Assembly (NCBI GenBank): GCA_948567375.1 | Contig: OX419757.1 | Span: 51,519,665 to 51,583,664, forward strand | Source: Lunularia cruciata | Lineage: Eukaryota > Streptophyta > Marchantiopsida > Lunulariales > Lunulariaceae | Length of the DNA: 64,000 nucleotides | Reading direction: 5' to 3' | Part shown: positions 12,578-24,114 of the stretch, piece after piece | How positions within the stretch are numbered: position 1 is the first letter of the stretch | Layout of the letters: every line of letters starts with the position of its first letter | The notes under the pieces: generated by a model | What the model was told of the DNA's origin: nothing | Seen by the model: the letters and a program-made list of their open reading frames with translations, nothing else | Database searches by the model: none | Program-made: the position numbers and the translations under genes

Positions 12578-13254
12578 TGTAACACCCATTTGTGCATGTG
12601 TGTGGTATTGTGATATTTAGCTTGGTATTACAAGTACTTAAGAGATATTATTTATATAGAGATAAAGGATGGTTCTATATTTGTCATGGTTAGCTAAAGT
12701 TAGTCATAGCTAAGATAGATGGGACCTTACTTTAGAGGAAGTAGAAAAGATGAGCACCACTATTTTGGATTTTAGTGTGTTGACTTGGTATTATTCCTAG
12801 GTGTTTGGCTTTGGGGAAAGAGTTGAGAACTCTTGGGCCCACAAGCCTTTTTGTTTTGGATTCTTCTTTAGTCCAAGGATAGCCCATGTGAAGGAATCCT
12901 TGCTTTAGTGGTTGGGTCAAGATAAGGGGAATATGCCCATGTGAATGGATATTCCTTTCTACTTTTTGACTTTACTTGACTTTTAGTCTAGTAACTTGAG
13001 TTACTACGGTAATTAGTAACTTTGGTATGTAACTATTTCACAAGTATATAAACAAGGGGTGAGGAGGTACTCATCATCCTTTCATTTGCAACTATCTCTC
13101 TCATTGAGTTCTCTAGTGAGTAATGTCTTGAGTCTTGGAGTGTTAGCCTTGGAGGAGTATGATGGAGTTGGGGTTCCTTGCCTTCTTAGTCCATGGTGCG
13201 CTACCATAATAGCCATCAGAGGTTCATCCTGAGTGAGAGACAGGCCAGCTCACA
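12578..13254 (+). repeat. 5' LTR of element A
   Basis: The LTR runs from TGTAACACC to CTCACA and is 677 bp long. A TATA box (TATATAAA, 13045-13052) lies about 200 bases before its end, so transcription would begin near 13075-13085 and the R/U5 part would follow. Confidence 0.92.
13045..13052 (+). promoter_or_regulatory. TATA box in the 5' LTR of element A
   Basis: TATATAAA within CAAGTATATAAACAAGG is the only good TATA motif in this LTR and is kept in the 3' LTR (near 20167) and in element B's LTR (near 39908). This conservation and its place before the CT-rich leader support a promoter role. Confidence 0.65.
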
Positions 13255-13255
13255 T

Positions 13256-13276
13256 TTTTGGTTCCGTTGCCGGGAC
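13256..13276 (+). other. Primer-binding site of element A
   Basis: Immediately after the LTR the sequence is TTTTGGTTCCGTTGCCGGG. It resembles the TGGCGCCGTTGCCGGGG site of plant Tat/Ogre-type elements, usually taken to pair with an arginine tRNA. It is not the TGGTATCAGAGC initiator-methionine site used by chromovirus D1 in this same window. Confidence 0.6.
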
Positions 13277-16200
13277 CTCTCTAGAAGGCAAGATAATGTT
13301 CCGCGTCCAATTCTACATTAGACAGAAGGAGGCTATGAGAGCTCACTTGGAGAGAACATTAGGAGAGGAGAGGGCTGAACTTATGTTAGAGAACCAAGAT
13401 CCATTTGTATACCCTGTAGTTCATTATGATGTCTTTGAGGTGATTTTGTACATCTTGTACACATGAGAGGAATTGGAGAGATTGTGTGAGGTGGATTGCA
13501 GATTTTGGGGATTAAGGTGATTTTGGGCAAAATCTCAAGTTTGAGATCTGGACTTGAGATTTCTACACATGATAGCTTGGGTTATCTTTTAGTTAGCACA
13601 CTTGAAATTATTGAGAGAGCTTCTATGCGCACTGGGCTAGAATTTTTGAAAGTTGATAGGGTAAAGTGCTCCCGCAACTGCATGCTCTCTGGAAGATTGT
13701 ACAGAGTCTGCCATTTCTTCAATTTTCAGTGAATTGTCCTGAAAATCTCCAAGAAAACTCAGTGCATTGTATCCTACCTGCTGCCACAAAAATTAGAGAG
13801 AGATCGTTTTTGCGCAGGGCGTTATGAGTTTTTGAAGTGAGGGGGGTGGTTTTCAGACCAAATCTGAAATATGGGTGCTGAATAGAAAGGTGTCTAGGCC
13901 AAATGGCTCGATGAAAAGATCTGAAATTTTTCAGGGAGGGACGCCCTGGAGTTGTGATCAAGTGTGGAAAATTTCAAAGGACTGTGACATATTGGTTGGG
14001 AGATTTGAGTGACATTGTGAGGAAGGGTCAATTCTGCAGAGTGGAGATCTCATGCATGAGAAGTTTGAGATCAACAAAAAGCATGTTTGAGTGTTTAGAT
14101 TCATCTTGGGGAACATGGAGAGTCATCAAGAGTGAAAATTGAGATTATGCAAGGTTCCCCAAGGGTTTGAGGTGATTGTAGGGGTGGATTTGAGGAAAAA
14201 AGAGTTTACAATAGAATTTGAAGAGAGTGTTGAGAATATCCAAAAACCTACATCACTTGGAGGAAAGAGTGAGTCTAAGTGCTTTCTATGTGGAGAGAAG
14301 GGACATAAGGCAAGTTCATGTCCATTGACCTTTGAGAGCAAGAGATTGAGGGAAAGGAGAGGCTTACTTGACTTGGGTTTGCATGTTGGACCTTCTTCAC
14401 CAAGATTGGGAGGGAGAAGATCTAAGACCAAGGAGTTGTGTGAGGTTTGTGGAGTTGAAGGACTTCCAAAAGGACATGAGTGTAGTGGAGTAAAAGCACT
14501 TTTGGAAACTTTGGTGAAGGATCTTGGAGAGAGTCTTAGTACAGCTACAGAAATACTACCACCTTCATCAGCTAGTTCTCAAGATTAGTGATGGAGATAA
14601 TCTTTCAACTTATGGATAAACTATCCATGAGAGTTAGATTAATATGCACTCTAGGATTTGATGTTGCTATAGAAATCTTGGAGCAACCTGAACCTTTTGT
14701 GTTCCCTAGAGTGGATTATTCTCAGATGGTGTTAGTCATGTATATACTCTATTAGTAATAGAGTGAGAGAAAAAAAAAGAGAAAAAAAAAATTGAGAGAA
14801 AAGAAAGATAGTGAGGGGTTAAGATGGGGAAACTTCCGGTTTTCTTTGGCAAGGATGGAGAAGATGTGGAGGCCTTTGTGAGAGACTTCAAGAGAGCTTG
14901 CATAGGAAACAATGAGAGGAGGAAGAATGAGTGGGCCTCATTATTACCAGATTTCTTTGAGGATGCAGCACTTACATGGTATGAGTCAGAATACCAAAAG
15001 AGAGAGAGGAGAGAGGGGGAAGAGGAGTCTTGGGAGACTTTGACTTCAGCACTCATTGAGAACTTTCTTCCTGATGAGAGTTATGAGAGATTGATGAGTG
15101 AGGTTACATTTCTCAAGCAAGGAGATGGAGAGAAAGTGAGGGTCTATGTGGAAAGAGTGGAAAAGTTGGAGTCCAGATTTCGCATAGTGTTGAGGAAGGG
15201 TGGGGATGATGTGGAGACTACAATGATTGGCATAGAGGCCATGCTCACCAAGAATTTTGTGGGAGGGTTGAGACCACAAATTAGAAGCAAGGTGAGATAT
15301 GAGAAACCTTCTTCCAAGGTTGAAGCTATCAAGATCGCAATTCGTATGGAGGAGAGTTTGGAAGGGGATGAGAGTGATTTGGTGGTGAAGGAGGTTGTGC
15401 ATGCTCCTCAAGGCTACAAGTATGGTGGAACTTCTGATACTTTGGTGACAAGGGTTGCACCACAAGTAGTAGTTGCTCCAGTTCTTGCACCTCCACTAAA
15501 AGATCCACTCCAAACCATCACAGAACAACTTGCGGATCTCAAGATCAATGTGGTGCAACTATGGGAGAAGAGAGAGGTGGATCAGAATGTAGGGAGAGGA
15601 CCTAGGAGTTATGGAAACTATCCATATAGAGGAGGCCAACCAGCCAACAATTTCAATGATAGAAATTGTTTTGGTTGTGGAGGAAGAGGCTATATCCAAA
15701 GAAATTGCCCAAATTCCACTTACCATGGAGGAAGAGGTTATGAGGGAGCCAATAGAGGGAAAGAGGGAGGTAGTGAAACCCAAGTGGCTCCTAATCCCAA
15801 CAAAGGTAAGGGGATAGCATCCATAGATGTGGTTGAGAGCAAGTATGAGAAGGGAGAGTGCTCAAACTCCAAGGGACTTAATTTGGAGCTTTTGGCACAA
15901 GAGAAGAAGAGAGCTCGTTTTGCGGAGGATGTTCACTCTTCTCAAGGATTTACTTCAAGCAAGGATACTCCTATGTCTACTAGGAGCACTCGCACCTCAA
16001 CACCATCAACAACAAAGACTCCAAGGAAGAAGTTGGGGATGGAGGACTTCTTGATCTCAAAGCAACAATGGAACTACAATGTGTTGGAGGATGTTGGTAG
16101 TCACAAGGCTAACATCACAGTGGGCCAATTAATTGCTTTGAACCCTACCTTGAGAAAGGAGCTTAGAGGTGGTTTGAGTTCTACAAGGAGCAAAAAGAAG

Positions 16201-19200
16201 AAGAAGGCAAAAGTTCCAGTATCAATGGGGGTGGTGGATGCCAAGCCAGCACCATGGGAAGCTTGTGAATATGCCTCCAAGATTGATGTGAGAGTGAATG
16301 GTCATAACATCAAGGATGCATTGGTTGATGGAGGATCAGCAGTGAATGCCATGTCAGAAAGGTTGATGAAGAAGTTGGGTATGATACCCTCAAGACCTTC
16401 AACATTTGTGGTGAGCATGGCAAACAAGCAACAAGTTCGACCAGTAGGGGTGATGGATAAGGTGGTAGTTTCAGTTATGGGAGTTCAAAATCTCATGACT
16501 TTCCAAGTCTTGAAGGATTCAAGCTATGACTTACTTCTTGGGAGGCCATGGTTGAGAGCAGCACGCACAACTGATCGATGGCACAAAGGGTACTTGAGGA
16601 TTGGGCCATCAAACCATAGAGTCACTGTTCTTGTGACTAACACCACCAACACTTCACATTCAGATACACCATCTTCTGATTATTGGGAATCACATTCTGA
16701 AGAAGGAGCTTCAGGTGTGGACACAAGCATGGAAGAGGAGACTTCCACGGAGGAGGATGAATCTGAATCTGATTCAAATGTGTATCCTTTGTGTGCTATG
16801 GATTTTGCACCTAAGCCAGAGGTTTTGAAGGACCCAGATAAATCACCATTGACACTTGAGGAGGTAGAGAGAAGGTTATCTACCCTCAAGTATGGCCCAA
16901 ATGTTACCAAGGAGGAGAAGGTGAGATTTGAGGAGATTTTTTGCAAGTTCATCCATGTGTTTGCTTTTAGTTACAAGGATTTGAAGGAAGTCACCTTGGA
17001 GGAGCACAAGATAGAGGTGGAGTCACATGCAAGACCAATCCGCCAAAAGCAACATCGCATTAGCCCACCAATATCTTTGGTTGTGAAGGAGGAGATTGAT
17101 AAGCTCAAGGAGGCTGGATTTATCTTTGAGGTGGAGAATTCAAAATGGGTGTCTCCAATTGTCATTGTGAAGAAAAAGAATGGCAAGCTTCGGGTATGTG
17201 TGGATTACAAGAAGCTCAATGCTGTTACCAAGAAGGACTACTACCCATTGCCATTCATTGATGAGATCTTGGAGGAGGTTGCAGGTCATGAGAGGTACAG
17301 TTTTGGAGATGGTTATAGTGGATATAACCAAATCAAGATTGCACCAGAGCATCAACAACTCACCACATTCACCACACCTTGGGGAACTTACGCTTTCAAG
17401 GTCATGCCTTTTGGGCTTTGCAATGCTCCAGCCACATTCCAACGGTTCATGAACAAGGTATTTGAACCTTTCATTGGGAAATTTGTGAGAGATTTCATTG
17501 ATGACTTTTGTGTCTATGGGAGCAAAGAGGAGCACTTTGAGCACCTAATCAAAGTCTTGCAACGCTTGGATGAGGCAAATGCATCACTCAACTCAGAGAA
17601 GTGCATTTTTGGATGTGAAGAAGGTCTACTTTTGGGGCATATCATCTCCAAGGATGGAATAGCAATTGATCCTGAGAAGGTGAGGAAAATCTCAGACCTT
17701 CCATTCCCTTCAAGCTTGACAAAGTTACGCCAATTCTTGGGGATGGTTGGGTACTATAGGAGGTTCATCTTCTCATTTTCCAACAAGGCTTATGCATTGA
17801 CCATCTACATGAAGAAGGGTGTAGATTACATGGTGATTTTGGAAGACAAGGAGGCTCTCAAAGCTTTTGAGGAGCTCAAGCAATCCCTTGTTGTAGCTCC
17901 AATTCTTGCTAAACCTGATTGGAGTAAACCTTTCATCCTCTACACTGATGCTTCTAATGTAGCTATAGGATGCACTCTTAGTCAATTAGACCAAGATGGG
18001 CATGATCATCCAATAGCTTATGCTAGTAGGTAGATGGTTTCAGCAGAGAAGAACTACTTTGTCATGGAGAGAGAAGGGTTGGCAGTGATCTTTGGTCTCA
18101 AGAAGTTTAGACACTACTTGATTGGAGGGAAAGCCACCATTGTCACGGATCACAAGGCTTTGAAGTACATCTTCAACAAGCCTAATGTTGAAGGGAGACT
18201 AGCAAGGTGAATGATACTCTTGTCTGAGTATGACTACACCATTGAAGATAGGCCAGGAAAGAAACATGCAAATGCTGATTTATTATCTAGAGCCTATGAT
18301 CATGATGGAGATGAGCCAGTGGATGATTCCTTCCCGGATGAGGAGCTCATGACAATCTCAGTCACTCAAGAGGTTCCAATGGAGTACAAGGAGATTGTGG
18401 ATTTTGTGACAAAAGGTAACTATCCAGAAGGGATGCATGCTAGGGAGAGGAAGGCCCTTGCAGCAAGATCTAGACCTTACACAATGGTGGAGGATATTCT
18501 TTTTCACCAAGGAGCAGATGGTCTACTTCAAAGAGCAGTGGGTAAGGAAGAGTCTATCCTACTCATAATGGAGTTTCATGAAGGTTTAGTATGTGGAGGA
18601 CACTTTGCAGGAAAGGTGACTGCTTTCAAGATTCTAGATGCAGGTTACCATTGGAGAGGGATTTTCAAGGATTGTCTTGATTATTTCAAAACTTGTCATG
18701 TTTGTCAAGCTTTTGCTAGAAAGTCTACATCCACTCCACCACTTAGATCAATTCCATTGCTAGGACCTTTTGAGAAGTGGGGAATTGATTTTGTAGGTCC
18801 TCTCAATAGAACCCCAAGGAACAATTGGTACATTGTGGTAGTTACTGATTACCTTACCAAGTGGGTTGAGGCTAGACCATTGAGGGACAAGAATGAAAAT
18901 GAAGTGGGTAGATTTCTTTATGAACACATTATCACTAGGTTTGGATGCCCTTTGGAGTTGGTTTCTGATAGAGGAGGAGAGTTTACAGGAAGCATTACTA
19001 CAGCCATGCTACAACATTTCTCTATCACACATAGAGTAACTACATCCTATAAGCCAAATTCCAATGGCTTGGCAGAGAGAACCAATCAGACCTTGTGCAT
19101 GATGTTGGCCAAAGATGCAGAAATGGAGGGGGCTAAACATCATTGGGACAAGAGGATTCATGCAGTTTTGTGGGAGTATAGGACAACCATGAAAACTTCC

Positions 19201-19698
19201 ACTTGATATTCTCCATTTCAATTGGTGTATGGTATTGATTCTACCTTACCTATTCACTTTGATCTTCCTACCTTCCAAAGCATTCATAGGAGATTGAAGA
19301 AAGCACAAGGAGGTGATGCAGAGAAGTCAAGGAAGGATCAACTCATGGAGTTGGAAGAGGCAAGAGCAGTTGCTATGGTTCGAGTGGAGCAAGCCCAAAG
19401 GAAACAAAAGGAAAGCTATGATAAGAGGCAAGACAATAAGAAGGTGGAGCCTTTCAAAGAAGGTGATTGGGTAATGTTGTTTGATTCCATTTGATTCAAG
19501 AGAGTGCAAAAGAAGTTTTTGCCTAAGTACTTTGGACCTTTCATAGTGGAGAAGGTGTGGGGAAATTACACCTATGATCTCAAGGAGTTGGGAGGAAGAT
19601 ACTTTGATAGGATTAACCATGATAAGTTGAAGATGTACCATAGAAGGTAGAGAGACCTTCACTTTGAGGACAAAGTGAAAACTTAGTCCGGGGGTAAA

Positions 19699-20377
19699 TG
19701 TAACACCCATTTGTGCATGTGTGTGGTATTGTGATATTTAGCTTGGTATTACAAGTACTTAAGAGATATTATTTATATAGAGATAAAGGATGGTTCTATA
19801 TTAGTCATGGTTAGCTAAAGTTAGTCATAGCTAAGATAGATGGGACCTTACTTTAGAGGAAGTAGAAAAGATGAGCACCACTATTTTGGATTTTAGTGTG
19901 TTGACTTGGTATTATTCCTAGGTGTTTGGCTTTGGGGAAAGAGTTGAGAACTCTTGGGCCCACAAGCCTTTTTGTTTTGGATTCTTCTTTAGTCCAAGGA
20001 TAGCCCATGTGAAGGAATCCTTGCTTTAGTGGTTGGGTCAAGATAAGGGGAATATGCCCATGTGAATGGATATTCCTTTCTACTTTTTGACTTTACTTGA
20101 CTTTTAGTCTAGTAACTTGAGTTACTACGGTAATTAGTAACTTTGGTACGTAACTATTTCACAAGTATATAAACAAGGGATGAGGAGGTACTCATCATCC
20201 TTTCATTTGCAACTATCTCTCTCTCATTGAGTTCTCTAGTGAGCAATGTCTTGAGTCTTGGAGTGTTAGCCTTGGAGGAGTATGATGGAGTTGGGGTTCC
20301 TTGCCTTCTTAGTCCATGGTGCGCTACCATAATAGCCATCAGAGGTTCATCCTGAGTGAGAGACAGGCCGGCTCACA
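19699..20377 (+). repeat. 3' LTR of element A
   Basis: It is 679 bp long and more than 99 percent identical to the 5' LTR by eye. It follows the short tract CCGGGGGTAAA, a probable plus-strand primer. Family-C sequence resumes directly after it. Confidence 0.92.
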
Positions 20378-21196
20378 TGCCACCCACAACACCAATGCAA
20401 AGATAATCCATCACTAAGACATCATCATGAATGTCTTGCTGAACTATACCACTATCTCTACTCTTTGGATCTATGACCTCAATAACATCTCCTATATGTG
20501 CTTAGAGAGATACCACCAAAGTCTCAAAAAATATACATAGAAAACAAGATGCATGCCAACCTATCTTCATCTCCTCATTTGTCTCACCATGACAACGTGC
20601 TCTAGTCTGATCTTGTTGGCTAGGACATGGATTTCTACTCAACCTATCTGCATCACGGTTCACCACTCCAAGTCTGAATAATCATGAAATCATACTCTTT
20701 AAAATCAGAGCCCATTGTGCAAGCTTCCTTGAGAGCTTGTCGGACTCCATCAACCACTTCAATGGCTGATGATTAGTGATGAGAGTAAAGGGATTACCAA
20801 ATAGGTAACATCATAAATGCGCTATTGCCCAAACATTTACCAAGCACTCTCCCTCATATGAACTATAGTTTGCCTCTGATGAATTGTTGGAGCAACTAGC
20901 ATAGGCCACCACAAACTCTTGCCTCTCATAATCATGTTGGGTAAGCATTGCTCCAAGCCCCAACACACTTCAATCAATGTGAACATAAAATGGTCGTCCT
21001 TTGATTGGTCTCCTCAAAATGTCAACCTCTTCTTGAGCTCTACAAAAGTTCTCTCTTGCTCATCTTCCCAACACCACTCATATGTAAGCTTGGTCAGCTT
21101 TGTCAAGGCCTTGGCAATGGCACTATATCCTCTAACATAGTGGCTATAGAAGTTTGCCAACCCAAGGCATGCTTGCACTCTACTCACATCTATAGG

Positions 21197-21583
21197 TCAA
21201 GGAATATGTGCAATAGCCTCCACCTTGGTGTATTGAACACCAAGTCCTCCGGGGTAGATAGTGTGACCCAAATACTCAACTTGCTTGTGGAAGAACCTAC
21301 ACTTCCTAAGCTGTAATTTGAGTCCATGAGATCTTAACCTCTCAAACACCTCCAACAACAACCTCTCATACTCCTCCATAGTAGTGCTATAGACCAAAAT
21401 GTCATCAATATAACACCGATCAAAATCCAATCCAACTAGGATCCTGTCCATGACCCTCTGGAACTCAGCAAGAGCATTCCTTAACCCAAATGGTAAGAAC
21501 TTACACTCATATAACACATCCTTACCGCAAGGATCAATAGCCCAAAATGTTATCTTGGATTTATCCTCCTCTTTGATAGGCAA
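21197..21583 (-). other. Reverse transcriptase segment of family C (minus copy)
   Basis: This is the best preserved reverse transcriptase stretch of family C. It shows LPFGLRNALAEFQ (template-grip region), the catalytic YIDDILVYS and the following GLKLQLRKCRFF and YLGHTI blocks typical of Ty3/gypsy polymerases. The matching region of the plus-strand copy starts only near the thumb (about 41.03 kb). Confidence 0.8.
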
Positions 21584-22786
21584 CTCATGATATCCTGCTC
21601 AAAGATCCAAAGTATTGAAGACCTTTGCATGCCTAGGTGCATCAAAGATCTCCTCGAATGTAAGCATGGCATATTGATCAGCCTTAGTCTATCGGTTGAT
21701 AGGATGGTAATCTCCACACATCCGCTTATCTTTGTAGTTACCTTGCATATCCTTCTTGGTTGGCATCATTGTTATTAATGCACACTCTCTATGTGAAATC
21801 TCCACCAAACCATCCTCAAAAAGATCACTACTTTGGCTCTAAATCAATGCTTGCTCCATGTCACTATATCGATAGGGATGTGTATTGCTAGTTAGCTCAA
21901 TTTGCATATTAGGTCCTTTTAGAGTACTAAAATATTTCATATTGAAGGAAAAACAACTTGTGTAGCACTTCAAGAACCTCCAAACTCACCGTCTTCCTCT
22001 CCTATAAGCTTGGGTCCAAGATCTGGCTCCAAAGTATGCATTGTAATTGTCATAGGAGTGGAAGATGTACTAATTGGCTGCTACACTAGACCCTTGGGAG
22101 CAGTAGTGTCATGCTCCCCACCACTAGAGGTCCTAACCTTAGTGTGAAAAACTCACTCTGATCTGGTTGCAAGCTCTATATGTCCTCTAGCTGCATCTCA
22201 AGTAGACCAAGGGTGTAATTCAAGTAGACCATGCTCACCTAGATGGACTCCAAGTAGACCACTCTCCCTAGTAGCCACTAGTTGTGTCCCAAGAATACCC
22301 TAACCACTCAATCCATTGCCCCATCATGTAAGTGAATCATCTCAATAGGCACAAGGTTCACAAGTGTCCGAGTGGTGATGCCTATCAAGTGCATCCTACG
22401 CTACTCTACCAAGCCAAGGCTCACAATCCAAGTCAAATAGTTCAAGTCCATAGCCTAACCTAACACTTGATGCCTAGATGCTTCTAACACTATTGGAATA
22501 GTGGTAATACTAGTGCAAAAACCCATTGCTTGCTCTCTCTCATTGACGTCCGGCTCCACCAACTACTATAACTATGAGTCTCAAACCAGTCCAAGACTCC
22601 CCTCTCAAAAAGCATGAGAGCCTAGGAAACTCATAAGTGTGGGAAAGTGGCTCTAGGCTATCCAACTATGTTCATTACTACCATAGGTGACCTATCAGCC
22701 ACTACCACTATCTAAGATTAATGCCCCACATCCAAGATGTCATCAACAATGATGTGGTCTAGTCACAAAATCCCATCATAAGCGTG

Positions 22787-23489
22787 CTATAGAATCTCTC
22801 TAGGTAAGATGTTCATCCACCAAAGATGAAGACGATGAGCTCGTGATCCCACTCTAGTTGCATCTAACAACATGGTATGTCCTATCCAAGAATGGACTTG
22901 ATGCTTACTTGCCACCACCAAGATGCAAGAATCACCTATCAAAGGGACATTCTCCAAAATGTAAGCTAGAGAAATGGATTGATGAACCTGGAAATGTTTT
23001 AATATCCGTAACATCTCCTAAAACACACCAAAACATGGATCCTAAAGACTCAGACCTTGGCAAGCATGTGTATGTCCCTAACATGGCCATCCAAAAATCA
23101 CCAAATGAACAAGCCCATAACTCTCCAGATCATCCATCTCCAGTAAGGAAATGTCTATTGGCATGGCCTTCTGGTAACCCTTATTATTGACATCATTAAT
23201 AACTCAAGATACCAATAGGCCAAGTGTGCCACATGATGGATAAAGACTCGCCTAGCAGTCTCTCTCTCTCCACATACAAGTACCTCTGTACTCTTATAGC
23301 TACTTGTAGTATTGTAGCTAGTCCAATGCTAATCCCACCAAACAACTCCAATAGACATACTCTCTCTACTAGATATTGCCAAGCAATGAGTGTGGTATCC
23401 AAGGGTGTCAAGGTAATTGACTTTGGAGGCTCATCCTCACACTTATCTCCTGGCGGTACAAAGTCTCCACTCCAAGCTTGTTGCACCAA
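22787..23489 (-). other. C5-cytosine DNA methyltransferase-like module in family C (minus copy)
   Basis: On the minus strand the upstream part reads VCLLELFGGISIGLA, which matches motif I of C5-cytosine methyltransferases (the S-adenosylmethionine-binding LxLFxGxGG loop). Further on there is a GWPC segment like motif IV (PCQ loop), then AYILENVPL, matching the ENV of motif VI. A later VGSRAHR..LWW block fits motif VIII (the RxR region). The module lies in the same element and strand as the reverse transcriptase, upstream of it. It is a fossil with several breaks. Methyltransferase capture by retrotransposons is known from some algae and dinoflagellates. Confidence 0.78.
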
Positions 23490-23748
23490 CTGATCTACAT
23501 GCTATTGCAATGCCTCCTCTAAACACCACAATAGAACATCCAAGGTAGATAGAACAATCCCACTCGTACTCCAAATCCAAATGATCTCCTCTCATACTAG
23601 AGTATTCTCTACATGGATGTTCCCTTCCAATAAGTCACTAGGCCAAGTAACAACACAACTAAAAGTTGAAATTGATGTTTTCATGGTCTCATATTGTAGT
23701 GAGCCAAGACTGCCACTATTGAAGCATATAGGTAGGTAACATACTCAT

Positions 23749-24114
23749 TGTAAAAGACAAAGACCGAGGAGAGAAATAGGAGAATGGAAACTCACACTAG
23801 GACACTTGAATGTGGGAAAGCTCCAAATGCCTAGCATGAGCTTTGGCTTTGGTATTTATAGATAGCATACAAGGCCCTTGAGAAGCTTCTCAAGAAGCTT
23901 CCCTAAGACGCTTTCTTAGAGTGCAAGCCAAGTTAACCAAGAAGCTTCTCAAGAAGCTTCCTTCTAGATGCCGTCTACTTGGGGTGCAAGTTAAGCTAGT
24001 TGAGAAGCTTCCCAAGAAGCTTCCTAGATGCTTTTGGAATATTTTGGGCTAATTTGGCTTATTCTCTACTTTGTTAGCCTTATTAACTACGTCGTTAAAC
24101 TCCAAATTGTTACA
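23749..24114 (-). repeat. 3' LTR of D2
   Basis: Runs TGTAAAAGAC...TTGTTACA on the plus strand, so TGTAACA...TTTTACA as read by the element. It is 366 bp long and contains GAAGCTTC palindromes. Confidence 0.8.

Larger units (their letters stand above)
12578..20377 (+). mobile_element. Young Ty3/gypsy element, family A (Tat/Athila-like)
   Basis: Two LTRs (12578-13254 and 19699-20377) flank a 6.4-kb interior. After the first LTR comes a primer-binding site, then an extra upstream frame with a CCHC zinc knuckle (about 14.1-14.6 kb), gag (about 14.8-15.8 kb), protease (near 16.3 kb, with VDGGS), reverse transcriptase (about 17.0-17.7 kb, with FIDDF), RNase H (about 17.9-18.3 kb) and integrase (about 18.5-19.6 kb, with an HHCC finger). 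No chromodomain and no second RNase H are visible. The LTRs differ by about five substitutions and one 2-bp indel, so the insertion is recent. It looks nearly whole, with about three or four interruptions. A short direct repeat, (A)TGCC, flanks it. Confidence 0.92.
10370..23748 (-). mobile_element. Fossil Ty3/gypsy family C, minus-strand copy, with a DNA methyltransferase module
   Basis: On the minus strand, from right to left, the element shows a C5-cytosine DNA methyltransferase-like module (about 23.5-22.8 kb), reverse transcriptase (about 21.8-21.2 kb, with LPFGLRNALAEFQ and YIDDILVYS), RNase H (about 21.0-20.6 kb), integrase (about 12.5-11.9 kb) and a 3' LTR (10370-11030). It is split by the young family-A element at 12578-20377; the flanks rejoin cleanly when compared with the plus-strand copy at about 41.8-41.9 kb. 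The 5' end is missing, cut by element D2. It is broken throughout and old. Confidence 0.85.

Noticed and set aside
12732-12920. Identical 62-codon minus-strand frames at 12732-12920 and 19853-20041
   Set aside because: They lie in the two LTRs of element A and are identical only because the LTRs are; there is no sign of a real gene.
14736-15056. Antisense open frames of 60-140 codons across gag-pol of elements A and B
   Set aside because: They are shadows of the sense coding frame and have low-complexity composition.
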